64,000 nucleotides of DNA from contig JAFREQ010000043.1 in NCBI GenBank assembly GCA_025331565.1, forward strand, positions 5,155,001 to 5,219,000, written 5' to 3'. A program made the position numbers and the translations under genes. The DNA comes from Holacanthus passer. Taxonomy: Eukaryota; Chordata; Actinopteri; Pomacanthidae. The notes under the pieces are model-generated. The model did not search any database, was not told the origin of the DNA, and worked only from the letters and a program-made list of their open reading frames with translations. Below are positions 34,801-49,400 of the stretch, in pieces. Positions within the stretch are counted from its first letter, which is position 1, and each line of letters starts with the position of its first letter.

Positions 34801-36758
34801 CTGACTCAGTTTCTCATTTTGCCCAGGATAATAGGAAAAAGATGTCGTCTGTCAGCTCTAATGTAGAAGCACAGGAGTCATCTGGAGGTAGTCAGCGCTT
34901 TAGCCTGTGTGTCTGTCTGCCTCTCAGACATACTGTAAGGGCCACGCAAATCCAAGTTTGGCCCTTTTTTGCTTGGACAGAATGAGGTGTTTGAGGTTGT
35001 GTCTGATGCTTTGAGGGGCCGAGAGGTAGCAGTAGTGCTGGCGTTAACGTGGCAGCGTGGAGCAATGTCAAAAAATACTCTTCAAGCGTTTCCTTTTGGC
35101 AAAAAGAAAAAGCATTTCATTTGTTTGACATTTATTTAACCTGTCAAACTTTTCCCTTTTGCATGAAGTGAATATTTTTGGCCTTTTCTTGGAATAAAAA
35201 ATCCACATGAGATATCAGATAAAGTATGAAATTATATACGTTCGGTAACCGTGCATTGGTGAGAGTGAGTCAGTAAATATTTTTATCAACATCTGGAGCT
35301 AGTGTACAAGACAACCCCCCCAAAACTCCCCACCCCCACCCATGAATACCAACTGTGTTACATCAAGATGAAGGGGTCTGGATTCTCTGTGTGTGTGTGT
35401 GTGAGTGAACCAAATTCCTGGCATAAAAACATGGCCTGTAGGATGTGGAAGGGTCACAAGTGGGGAAGGAGGGTGTGTGCGTCTGGGGAATCAAGGCACC
35501 GAAAGGGTTGAATTTGTAAAGTAATGTAGGAGAGACGTGAACAACTGAGTGTATTGTGTTAACTGTGTGTGTGGGTGTGTGCGTGAGAGTCAGCACAGCT
35601 GTGCGTCTCCATGTACTATTGCAGATCTGATAATATATTCAACTGTTGCCCTTGTTAACCCAGAAGAAGTTGACCTGACTGTCGCTCTGCAGACAAAGTT
35701 TGACTCCGTTTACCAACAAAAATCATTTTTTGACTTCTACAGGAAATGTCTTTGTCGCTGTGTCATGGCTTAAGTTACAATGTTTACATAATTTGATAAA
35801 AAAAAAACAATAAGGAACATCTCCTTAACCATCTCAAGTTTCAGTCTGGCTTTCAAGCAAAGCATGTGACTAAAGGTGAATCTCCTGCTTGCTTTGATGA
35901 AGGTGTGGTTCTAATTTTAACTTGAATTAAGCTCTGCATTTGATATAGAAGATTATAGTATCATAATATCTTAGTTTGTCGTCTAAGAGATGTTGTAGGA
36001 GTTGCAGACACTGTTCTTAAGTGGTTCATCTTCTTGTTTGCCCATCTGAACTGTCCAGTACCTCAAGGCTCTGCCCTAGGTCCCCCCCCTTTTGTAGCTA
36101 CATCCACATCTACGTAAAATGTTAACCTCATTGTACAGGCTTTCAGTTCTTTAGAAACAATTTGAAGGTTTTACTCATTACTTACATTTGTACCTGGAAT
36201 CAACAAAAACAAAAGTCACAGTCCCCTGATACAGACTTAAATGAAACTCATCTTGTTCCCTCAGTGATTATAAATATCCACCAAAACAAATTTATATAAC
36301 TTTGAAATTCAGCATTAATTGGTTGTTCTTTTCTTGACTGAATTGCTCTTATCCACAAATTGTGTCTGTAGCAATCGAGAAGCTTGACCCAAATTTTCAG
36401 CATTATTTATAGATCGGACTACTTTTGCATAGGCCTTACTGGGTCAGAACATGGGAAAACAGACCTGCCATCTTTGAATCATCTGGGACAGACATCTAAA
36501 ATCCCTTTTTGAAATCATTGAAAAGCACATTTGGTCATTTCCTATAACTTTTGGATTTTAGTGCTTATCCCAACAAATAATGTCTGTTTGGGAAACATAC
36601 ACTTGCTCTGCTTTTCTATCTCCATTTTCTTAATCTAATTTTTTTTACCATCAGTTGTTGGATGGATGTGGGAATCAGTGGAGCGTAGGTCGGCTGCAGC
36701 CAGGCCGAGGATCGATCTATGTGCTGCCCACGCAACAGCAACATCGCCAGCAGAGAGA

Positions 36759-36793
<35 letters not shown>

Positions 36794-37742
36794 AATTCTT
36801 CATTGCTAGACCTCATTATTACTGGTTGAGAAGTCCTTGAAAGCACTAAAGAGAGCTTTATAACTACGGTGTAGTTATCGCTCTGTGTTTATGACTTGCA
36901 AGCTCACTTTCACTCGACCTCAGCTTCGTTGTCACAGTTGTGCTGTTTCACATGTTTCTCCATAGCTGTATTCGTTTGTTATTCTCGCTCCTGCCCAATA
37001 CACCCGTGTTCAGTCCCTTCACATGTTCAGGTTGCATCTGCTCACTGCTGCACTCACAGCTGTGAGCCAGCGTACATTCCCACACATCGATCCACGCGGT
37101 GTTCACACACACTTAAAAAAAAAAAAAAAAAACACACACTCAGGCGTTTGTTTCTAATGTCTCACTGGTCCTGCTGTGCTCAGTTCTCACATCAGCACCT
37201 TGGATCAGTTTGATCGCTGCCGTCCTTTTCTGTTTGTGGGAGGCGAGTAGATGCGATGGGAATTGTATAGATGCCTGAGTAAATTACCGCAACGAGAGGG
37301 AGAGGTTTAGTCCATGTGTGCATGAGGTGCAGTTAGTGTGTGTTAAAGTATGAGAGAGGATACTGTATGTGTGGCGTCGCAGCAGACAGGAATCCCCTCT
37401 AATTGATTCATTATGATTAGTAAAGTGGGACGAAGGATTTCACACACAGCTTCCTAAATCTTTGGCCTGCCAATAATAATCATTTTCATTATTGATTATT
37501 CTATTGATTTTTTTTCCACAATTAATCAAATAATTGTTAGATCTATGAAATGTCATGTAGAAAATCAGTAAATATTTCTATTTGAGATGCTTGGACCAGT
37601 TCATAAAGTGGCTTTAACAACTTTTTTAAAACTGTTTCAACTCTACACACATGTCAAATTCATACGTACATAATTTTTACACATTCAAAAACACAGAACC
37701 TCCATATTATACTCTTCGGATTCTCTGCCTCTATCACATACA

Positions 37743-37792
<50 letters not shown>

Positions 37793-40700
37793 TTTCCAAC
37801 CAAGGGACGACTGCCACACGCTGATAACAGGGGTGTGGACACAAAAACACACACACATTACATCACCAACATCAACTGCTGTCCTATCACACACATAAAA
37901 AAACAGACACAGAGGAAAAATTAATAAAGAGTTTAATGGGAAGAAAACATCTTTTCATCATAATGATAGATTGAAATAAGAAGAGAAAATATTCACCTTT
38001 AAACGCTCACTCCCTCATCTGTGACACACACACGCACGCACGCACATAGCAGCGCATACTGTAGCTGCTGAATATATCAGCTTCGCCAGCAGCCCACACA
38101 ATTTAAATTGACATTTAAATGCAAATAGGCAGAAATGTTGTATTCTGCAGCCACTTCACTACATGTGTTGGAACATGAGGCACTCAAAGATAAGAGGGGG
38201 CGCGAAGTAAGAGCGGGTGAGAAGTAAGAGTTCAAGAATTTTAGCAGAAAAAAAAGAGGAGAAATGCCATGAAATGGAGGACATGGAAGTGTGGCGCACA
38301 AAATAAATAGGAGATTAAGGAGGAACGCAGTGGAGACAGATAGTGAGAGACAGATGGAGAAAATGTATGAGAGGGGTTTAAACCACCTGTTGGTTTTGCC
38401 TTCTATCCTCTCTCTCGCTCTCTCTTTCTGTCTGTCTTTGCATAGTTTCACTAACCCGCTCATGATGTGCTCTGATCTTGAAAATGAAACAGAGAGAAGG
38501 ATATGTTGAGACGCTGTTAATGTACAGGCTGAAACAGCTGATGAACACAGTCATTACGGATCCATGAAGGAAGGGAAGAGCCAGCTTCGACGCACGTTGA
38601 CCGACATTGAGTATCATTTGGATCAGTGCATTTCATCCTTTTTCTTTCTGCAGTGTCCACAAGCTATTGTTGCATGAATCAGTTGTAGGAAAATTCAATC
38701 AACTTCATCCAGCAGGTTCTCATGGAAACTGAAGCTGAGCTCTCTCTCACAGAAAGGCCGCACCAGTGTGACACTTGTGTTGCCAAAGCACACATGGGAA
38801 TTTCTCAAAAAGTCTCAAAAGCATTGCGATGAAAAAGTAGCTTCATTGTTGTCATAGTTAGTCTTAATTATGGTGGTTTCAGGTTTAAACTTGAATAGTC
38901 ATCTGAAACTATTGATAATAGAGTACACCCAGCTCCTGCGTCACACAGACGTGCAACATGGCAACTTCTCTGTCTCTCCACTGAGATCATCTGGGTTATT
39001 TTGGCCCGATGTGTTAAATCCAATCTTAATCATTTTCACTGGTTTAACTTTGTTTAATCAAGCCAAATCATGAGCTGCTGAAAACAGTCGGACTACCAGG
39101 CTACCTATAAGCCAAGCCACTGATGATTTCACTGAACCTGCCAAAACCTCAGTCAATCCAGTGGGCCCAGTTTTTGGGTCCATAATGCCGTGTTTCCATT
39201 GCTTTCTAAACTGACTCTGTTGTGGCGTTGCCGCGAGACTCCGCCAACAGTAGCTCAACTCATTTATAAGTTAACTTGAGTTTTAATACAAACAGCACCT
39301 TTGCTGCCTCTTCTGACTTCAACATGCCACCATTCAAACCTCCTGCTCTTTAGTCCTTTCTAAATCAAGACACTGTTAACTTGTTAGTCTAAAACTCTGC
39401 TGCTTACTAAGACCTCATACGGTTCTCACCTCACCCTGGTCCTGATGCCACTTCACTGGCTGCTGATTAAATTTATGATTCATTTCATCCTCATTCATAA
39501 GGCTTTGAATAATTATAATAATAATAATTAGTAAACCACTAATGCTGTATGTCCATGCATTTGCTGTCCTGGGTCCCAGGCTGGTCGTAGTTTTGAAAGC
39601 TGCTCTATAAATGAAATTCACTGACTTACAATGAATACAGTGATGAACAAAAACAAGAATTGGCCCTAAATATGTGATCTGTGCAAAAACTTTGACGCAG
39701 CATGTTATGTAAATCCCTAGTAACACTCTCTCACTAGTTCCACACACAGCCTGTTCAGAGCCACAGCTGACCTGAGAACAGCCAGAGCCAAGAAATGCCA
39801 GCAGCACGGAGAACTTATTTGATTGAATCTGATGCAGTCTGCAGCACAGTATAACCTTAAGAAACCACAAAAATTATGTTTGCATATGTTCTTCGTATTA
39901 CTGTTTTGCAGAGCAGAGAATTCAGTTTATGTAGCTGGTGGGCAAAAAAAAAAATCAGTGCACTTGTACAGTATGTTTTTACGCATTTCACTGCAGAAAC
40001 CGTTTATCAAAGTTATTAGTTTTCCTCCATATTTCAATGCTGTAGTGTAGAGTTTTTTGATTTTGTACTTTGTTTTCCTGCACTTTTAACTTTCAAGGGA
40101 CCAATAAGCCTTGACATCTAAATGTGTGGAGTATGATTGGTGCAATGTCCATTGCCACTTCTGTAATTTCATCAAAGCACAAAAATGCGTTTAGTGAAAT
40201 ATTTATTATTTTTGGCAACACCAAGGCTCATTGTTTGTAGATCACACATGTTGGGCAATTGGGAGAAAAGTAATTGTTTTGTTTAAAATATAGACTTTTT
40301 TTACAGCATGAAGTGACACTATTGACTGTTGTGGGGAGTGTCATCGTGTCGGCATCAAACCTATTGTTCTGTGCTAATATTCATACAATAAGTCACGCTG
40401 AGGGCCTTCAAATCCATCATGATCTCATCTGCGCTCAGTGACACTTCAGCCTCGAGCTACGACACCCTTTACAATGTGTTTGCACTCAAGAGTTTTGTGG
40501 CAAATTGCAGTTTCAGCCCCGCAGCTTCTCAGTCAGCCAGACATTGAGCTGCAGGCATCTTGAACAGGTGCTAGATGACAACATCAACATCCTGCCCACT
40601 TCATCAGATATTTAGGTCAGGACTGCAAAAGTTTGCAGGAGAGCTCGTAAAGTTTTCCCTCAGCGTTACAATGCAATTCCACTCTCTTGTCAGTCATATT

Positions 40701-42567
40701 TGTAGTTTACACAGTGAATATAAGGAAGTCAATAAAAGAAATCTGGGTCTCTTCCAGTAGAGTCATTTGTTTTCCTTCTATCTTTGATTTCTCATTCTTT
40801 GAACTTTCCAGGAAGAGAGAAATGTCGCCTCTGCCCATTTAAAGTCAACTGACATTTATCAACTGATAATTGTTAAGGGCTGCTTATCTTCAAAACAAAA
40901 TCCTTGCAGCACATTCCTGTCTGAGGCAGTGAAACGAAGGCATGACGTCGGCCTTTAGAAGCATAACAAACAGCATAAAGCAGACAGTTGGGATATTTGC
41001 AACGAAACACAAAGACTCTCACTGAGACGTGCGGGTAGACTTCATGGTACTGCATTTTAGTTGATTATGAAGACACCATATTCATTCATGCTGATGATTT
41101 AAGCAGGATATGAAGATGTGACTCTGGGGCATCATGACGGTGCAGCGTGTTGAGTCATAAACTGTGACTCGTGACAAGCTCTTGATATTTACAGCGTGTC
41201 ATCCCGCTGCTCTCCCAGCGTCATTTTGTCGTTAAGATGAAAATGAATAGTTTGACATTTTGGGAAATACGCTTTTTCGCTTTCTTTAATGAGAACATTG
41301 ATGCCACTCACATACGGTATCTGTACGATGAATATGTAGCTGGAGCCAAAGAGGACAAGAAGCATGTAAACAGCTGGCTCTGTCCAAAGGAAAATCTGCT
41401 TAACACCACCTAATTCTAACTAAATAACACTTTATATCTTTTTGTTTGTTTCTTATTTGTTTAATCACGACAAAAACTGAAGTGTAATGTCTTTTGAATC
41501 TTGGGCCAAAATTTCTTGTTTGGGACCAGTTGCCAGAAAATCAGTGGAGACTCTAGGACGTTACTGCTCCAACACATAACTCCCTGTAAAATGATGAAAA
41601 CGATGAAACAAACAAGATATAACACGTGAGCATTAGAGACGCTAGTAGATGGATTTTGTACCGTACAGGCATGAAAGTGGGATCAATCTTTGCGTTGACC
41701 TCTTGGCAAGAAAGCAAATAAGATTTATTACAATGGGGACATTTCCCAAGAAAAGTGTCAAGAAAAACTCTTCTGTTAATCCACTAAATTAAATATCAAA
41801 TGTTGTGAATGCAGTGTGACAATATGCTCCATGACCTGTGCACTATATCAGTTTTCCAATCTGATCACGTTGCTCCTTTGCTCCTGCTCCTGACTTTATC
41901 TTTCCATCTTTTTTTTTTTTTTTTTTTTTCCAGGAGGCTCATTCACTGTTGTTTTTTTACACTCTCTCTCTCTCTTTCACTCATTCCTGAGTTATGATCT
42001 CAGGAAACACTTAAACAGCAGGTAACACACACACACACACACATATGCACACGCCGCAGCAGAGCAGGGGACATTGTAAACAGATCTCAGCAGGTCTCGT
42101 CCTAGTAGAACAGCGATGGACACACAAACACGCGCAGCCAGCGTTCGTATCACAGCGCCGTTACGCAATACTCCACAACACCAGTGGGAAAAACTGTTGG
42201 TTATCAAGATCTCTGGCCGGTCCCCGCGTTCTCATGTTCCCCCTGCTCTCTCTTGTGTTGCCTCTCTTCCTGTCCTCCACATGTTGTGCATCATCTCCTC
42301 CTCTCTCTGCCCTATTTCTCTTTATCTTGCAGAGTCCTTCTCTTTTCTGTTGTTCACTCCTGCCGCTTTTTATCCTATTCCCTTTCCTTCATTTTCATTT
42401 TTTTTTACAAGCTCCAAAAAAAATCCCTCTCTGCTTCTTCTCTCCAGCTGCCTGTCATTTCCCTTCCCACTCCTCTGTCGTTCTCGCCCACAGTGAACTG
42501 GCCAGATCTGCTCTTTTTCCTCTCTGGTTGAGCAACACTTGAAGCAGCCGCATGTGGGGCAGGCGCG

Positions 42568-42612
<45 letters not shown>

Positions 42613-45600
42613 ATACACACTAACAGTTTGAGGGTAGAGCTGTCATGGCCAGAATGGCTGACACACAACAATTTTCTTAATTTGGTAAAGCCCTTTTTAA
42701 ATGATTATCATATGGGCTTTGGTAACACTTTTGAAAAGCAATAAAGGCCGTGCATCATGCCGTCACACAGACACAGCAAAGCCAGTGCACACACCATTCT
42801 TCAACAGATTTAAATCACAGTGACATCTTGAGATAAGACATGCAGCCCATGTGTTTCTCTCAGCTAAACCTCTTCTCTGACACATGAAACTGGTTATGCT
42901 GGTTCCTCTGTTGTCCTCCTGGCAACTGGTTGTCAACCATGACATCAACTAAAGTCCCGCTCGCTACTGTTGTTTGTACTTCACCGGCGTCATGCAACGT
43001 CAGCAACGTTTCCATTTATTAATTAGTTTCCGCAGGTGTCACAGATAAACTCTGGCTTTAGGCCGACAGCCACCGGGAAATGTCTCCTTGTGGACATTTC
43101 AATCATCTTGCCAGTCTAAATGCAGAGATGTAATCTGTTTCTACTGAAATGGCAGCTTGTAAATCAAGGTAGACGTGTTTGATGTGACACGGAGAGGTCA
43201 ACATTGACATTACATATAATATCTATAAGCATGTAACATATGGAATAATGCAGGCATGTTTTGACACATCAGACACTAAATCCACCGAAACAACAGGTTG
43301 GTTAACTTTACTCTTGACTTTAAAGTGTTTCTAGTTGATTTGTTTTAAAGCTAAAAGTCTAAAAGAGTAATAGTAGTGATGGCTACTACATGAATTAATT
43401 AAATATACATGAAATTAATCCTCACCAGATGATGATCCATAGAATAAAAATAAAAAGTTTTTTGCTATTTAGTCCCAATATTGAAGCACAGTATTGTTTG
43501 TTAAGATGCAAAAATAAGAATATTCAATCTTAGCAACACAACACAGCATAAAGGATTATAGGAATACACTTGAATGTATTATCTGAGTTGATTGATGTTT
43601 TATTGCCGCAGAAGTCAATACTTTCACTTTTGAACAGTATAGGCTTATGGGAATTTCTACATAGCAAGCCCAGCTGGAAAACAGGCTATCGACTCCAGTA
43701 GGATTTTTCCAAGCTGAGAAATAGCAACAAACTGGGATTCAGCTTTTAGATCATGGAAGAACTCTGGTCGAGCTGTGGAAAGTCATAAAAAAGCTACATC
43801 AGGACCATGGAACAAAAACTGATGAATGCACCTAGTTTAAGTCCAGATTGGATTTTCCTTGAAAATGGTTTCACACAATGCTTTTTTGTTTGTTCAACCT
43901 GCCGTCCATCGATTGCCTATCATTTGCATTCAGTGGATGCACATATCATTGTTGTGTTTTTGGTCAATAAATAGGTCATTTATCCACAATAGTGGGTGTG
44001 TTTGCAGTACACACGTTTAACATAATTCCTAAGATGTCTCAGTCATGCTTCAGACCTTGCCACATCTGCATTTAGCAAACCCAACTCAGCAGGAAAAACT
44101 GCATACTTCTGACTCGGCGCTTAAAGGAAACTTGACCTCCTGATTTATTAGAATGGGGATATTAAGTTAACGATAATCCCCTGTGGGATGAATGCAAGTG
44201 AAAGCATTGTTGACAAAATACCCTACACACACACATACACACACTGGCCTTAAAGTTTCTTTGTAGAAAACTCAAAGACATGTATAACAGCACACACGCA
44301 AACACACACACGCATGCCTGCCCAGACACACTTCATTGTGTGTTGTGGGCCAACAGTGAGCCAATGATCCTTGGCTGTGAAAGGGTTAACAGCGGTCACG
44401 ATCCATCCATCGCAGTAGGCCACCGCTCAATTATTCAACAAGCTGCGATCTAGTTTCATCAACTGCCAACACCAGTGCCAGCGGTCGCATGCAGAGCGAA
44501 ATATACACACGCATCTATGTGCACAGACAGACACGCAAATTAAACACGTGAAGTGGTTTGTTTTTTTTTTCTCAGTCATGCAGCACATAGACATCACACT
44601 GGTCCGATTAAAACACAGATAGACTAGTGGCAAATTTGACTAGTGCCAAATATATGACAAAAAAAGAAAAGTCAAACTGAGTTATTTTACACTTTAGTTT
44701 CACATATCAGAAAAAACAATTGTCAATCTCAAAAGGTGCAGTTTTTGATCATAGTCATTTGTCTGAAATCAAGGGCACATGTTTTAACATTACTAAGACT
44801 TTTGAGTGGTAAATCTGCCGACATTATCATTAACTCTTTATGTGCCATGTGAAAACTAAAAGCCACGATAACTAAGAGGGCATCATTTACTGGATGCTGA
44901 TTTGTGTGTGACTTGAGTTCAAATATATATATATATATATGTGATTCATGTTTCAATATATTAGGTCAGATTTAAAATGTAATTAAAATTGCGTAACCCA
45001 ACCACAGAGTCAAACACAAGTCTCGTGTGTACACAGTTCTCTCCCCCACATGTACTCACAGAGACTGACAGAAACAAAGGCCGATTGTGACAGGAAGTTA
45101 AAGGAATTTATGGGATGGCACTTGTTCCTTTGACAGCACATCCTCTCAGTGGGCTACAGTCAGGACACTGAGGTCAGGACGTGTGTGTGTGTGTGTGTAT
45201 GTGTGTGTGTGTTGTGTTGGACCATCCAGCTCAATAATGTTCTGCTGTGGGTGTGAAATATTCCATATTGGTTTCCTTATAGAAAAGCAGCCTGATTTAT
45301 TGCTGATTTTTTTTTTTCCATGTGAACTTGTTTTGAGCAGCGCTGCGGTTTCATTTATGGAACAAAACACAGACACTGTGTTTTCCCAGGAGTTCCTACT
45401 GCTTCTTCTCCCGTTGGGACTTTCAGAAAAAACGTACAGTGTTGATAGCTGAACGCTTTCCTGATTACAAACTAGCTTTGCTGACAAAGGGGGAAATTGT
45501 TACATCTCATTTTTCTCTCTCTCTCATCAAAATATTTTTCATAAAAACCATGAAGCTTTCAGCACCCACAGTGCAAACAAACACGGCGACCGCATTTCTT

Positions 45601-46421
45601 TTGATGGCCTCTCGGGTCAGAAGGGTCGTGTGGTAACTCCAGTCTTTCAAACCGGGAGTCTCTGTCCTTTACACTTTCACATACTAGTCAAACATCTGTA
45701 TCCATCCACCATCAGTAAACAGCAGAGGACACACGCAGAGTCACTGTGTCGCTCTCCATCACCGACACTCAGGCCTCCAGCAAACTTAAACAACTGAGCT
45801 CCTGCAGATCAAACCCACGGCACAAAAGGACCAAATCAAAAGTGTCCAAAATGCAGACTAACGTCAGAGACTCAGACTTCAGGAGATGTCACAGGCCCCA
45901 GGGGGTGATTAGTGGGGTGCGGACAGGCACTGAGAGGCAGTTGGAGGTTAGATTGGCAGACACTTGCGTCTCCCCCACATAATGACTCCCAGCTGTGCTA
46001 CTCTCACTGTTTATGTTAGAGGAGTTCCACTGCGAGCTCTTTTCCTCCCCGCCGTCCCGAACTGGAAACTTCGATCATCCTGATTTTTCTGTCCCTCTCT
46101 GTTTATCTGTTTAACTGTCTGCTGTGTTTCTCTGCATACTCTAAACTTGGCTCTTTCTTTTCTTAAACTCTCTTTCTCAGTCCTGTCGCTGCATCTCATT
46201 TTCAGTCCCTCCCACGCACTCTCTCCCTCCGTGCTTGTTCCCTTTCTCCTCTCCCTCCTTCTGCCATTTTTGTTCCCTTTCTTCCAGATCCCAGGACGCT
46301 AATACATTTGATTGTAGATATATTTTTCTCTCCCTTGTAAGATCTACGCCTGCTGCCCAACCCAGGGACTTCCTCTCCAGCCAGGAAAAGGAGGATCTGG
46401 AGGATTCATGAGAGTTGTTGT

Positions 46422-46470
<49 letters not shown>

Positions 46471-49400
46471 GGCAAGCTGCCCAGAGAATGGAGCAGAATT
46501 CAGTGCCTGAAATTAAATTATACTTTGCCATCTGTGTTATTTTTTTTTTACAGTCGAGGGGTAGAATTGGCGACACTGTTGTGGTGACTGAGGCTCAGCC
46601 ATGATTCTTATATGGAGTTAGATCAGTCTAAGTATTGCACACATAAGGATTCATAAATGTATTTCAGGATTCATACATAAATTGCATTCTTCATCAAAAC
46701 CACATTTGGATGTTGTTACATTTATACACACAATCTTGAACCTGCACCTTACAAACTGCTTGTCCTTTCTGAGCTTTACTGCATTTGCCTGTGAGTTTTT
46801 TTGCAGACTCACAGTAGCTACAAGACACATCTACTACATGACGGAAATCCAAAAATACTTGGTTAGGTTTAGAAAGATCACAGGGGTTGTGTTGTGTAGT
46901 GAAGTGGAAGAAGTTGAAGTCGAGACTTCTCTGTTGTGGCATCTGTTAGCCAATCAGATGGCTCCTTCCATTTCAGCCAATCAGGTAAGCGTAGATTTGA
47001 GGGTATCATTCAATGTTATATATGCAGTATGTATGTATATTATGTAGTACAGTAACTTAGCAAGCATTCATAATTGAAACATTTAATCATGTGTGACAGG
47101 AGAGTTTATCACTTACCTGTGGAGAGCAGCTACCATGTTGAGGTTGACCTACAGGTTGATGTAACACTATGTGATCACATTAAATGATACCCGCTAATCT
47201 CAGCATATATGATTGTCGGAAATGGATAGAGTCATCTGATTGGCTGCAAATAATTTTATGTTGAAAAAAATGCATTTGTGATTAGATCCGTGACTCACAA
47301 ATACAGTTCACACGTGTATTTTTGTATATGAATGTAACAACATGTTTTTGATGCAAATTTTTGAGTCCATTGAAAAATATTTCTGTGGAGAGAGTCATCT
47401 ACATTTAAATCCTGAAATACATTTGTCAATCCTTCTGTGTGCATTCATTAATATTGAGACTAATGTGACTCCATATTCCTGAGCTGCATTTACAAAAATA
47501 AGTGAAAAAAAAAAAATCTGTCTTCTTTCCTCCTGTCAGAATAAATCATAAACCATCTTCTCCTCTCTACACACTCCAGTACCTTTGTCTCTCTTTCTCT
47601 CTCTCTCTATCACCCTGCCCACATACTCCATATGTATTTTTAGCAGGCACAAGCTGGACTATGATGGTAGTTTCACATATGCAGTGGAAACAATAGACTT
47701 CTCATGTTGCGTAATATGATTGCAGACCTGTCCTGTGCACGCAGCATGTGTACTGTATGTAGACTTATATTTGGTCACCTGACACCCTCTCTACCTGTCT
47801 GTTGCCTCTGCAGCTAATATGAGCTGAGGTTACAGATCTGGCCTCCATGCTACCATCCCTCTCACTGCACATTTTTTTTCCCAGTGTGTAGGTGGTAAAT
47901 CAGTGTGATCACACTGTAGCGCTCCAGGCACAATTATACAGGTTCTATAAATGTCTTCATCGAGGCTGTTCGAAGTGTCAGTGATGTGCTGCAAATGGAC
48001 AGCTTCAGTCCAGAGTGAAATACACTCTATAATAAAATGTGACATCTATTCCACGACTGAATGACAGCACAAAATGAAAACATGAAAAGGAGGATAATTA
48101 TGTAACCAAGTATACAAGTAATGAGATTTATTCCAAAGCTATTATTTTATTTCATTCACAGTATAATACATCAGAGTGGATTTGTTAAAATTGCATTCCC
48201 TTACAATACAGTAATCATTAGTGCCTTGATTTTTTTCGTATAAAATCTACAGGCTTGAAAGGTGTTTTTTCAAATGACCAATGTGACTCATCTGTGTGTT
48301 TTAGTCGCCTGCTGCGTTAACATGCTCTGAATCTCTTTTTACATATGCTGCACCATTTAAACCTCTTTTATAGGCTTTTAAGCAACATAAATACCAATGT
48401 CTTGGTGTATATTCTGGCGACTTCCCAGCTGAGAATGATCCCATCTCTTCACAGAGGTCTTGTGTTTTTTCATTTTTTGTCGTCGTGAACTAACGGATGA
48501 ACCTTTGCATTTATATTTTCATATATTTTACCTATATTCCAGTTGTATTCCTCTACTCTGTAAACTGTGTTATGTGAGGACACTGTTTCATTTGAGTCAC
48601 ACTGGTGATTTTTGCATTGCAGCAAAACCCTGACTTTAAGTTGAATTATGTATACAATGATTTGAGTGTTCCTGATACTGTATGTGGAGCAGTTTGTTAC
48701 CAACAAACAACTTGTGCTTGAGATCCTGATGCACAACTAAAATCAGTTTTATTTTAAACTTAATTAAGAGGAACAAGTAAAAGGATTACGATTTCCACAT
48801 GGCTTTACTCATTCTCTTTCTCTGTTCTTTCTCTGCCAGGAGGCTCTTGCCCAGACTGAAGCCCACACCCAGGCCCACTCCCAATCCCGGCCCCCGGTCG
48901 ACCCGTCCGAGCTCGTCCCACGCCTGTGCCACCTGGTGCGATCTGAGATGGGCTACGGCTTCAACCTCCACAGCGATCGATCACGGCCCGGACAATACAT
49001 CCGCTCCCTAGACCCGGGATCACCTGCAGACCACGCCGGGCTCCGGCCACAAGACAGACTGATTGAGGTAGGACGGAGGAGCGTGGATGGAGTGTCTGTG
49101 TGACATAAGAACAGGATCACCTAACAGTATAATGCAATCTGATACATTAGTCCTGCACTAAATCCTTCCTCTGGTTCCGTTTTTGTTTGCACTGTATCAT
49201 CGCTGTTGTTCCTGTAATTTTGGCCAAACTGTGAATGAGTGTGAGATATAAACAATCACAAATACATTATTCAGATATGAACGGATTTTTTTTGAGCAGA
49301 TCCAAACAGCCTCTGAATTTTTGCAGTAATATTTGTCCCTTAATGTCAGAGCTGTTGCAAAAGTGCATGCAAAATCTCCAAGGGAACTTACTTACTAGAT

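Larger units (their letters stand above)
27202..48839 (+). other. nherf2: nherf2 intron 2 (21.6 kb)
   Basis: GTAAGC donor and TTTCTCTGCCAG acceptor. No exon of another gene was recognised on either strand. Contents listed separately include MITE copies, LINE fragments, AT-rich repeats and microsatellites. Longer open frames inside it (30157-30633 minus, 32666-33217 minus, 42045-42542 plus) lack domains or follow pyrimidine-rich sequence. Confidence 0.85.
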
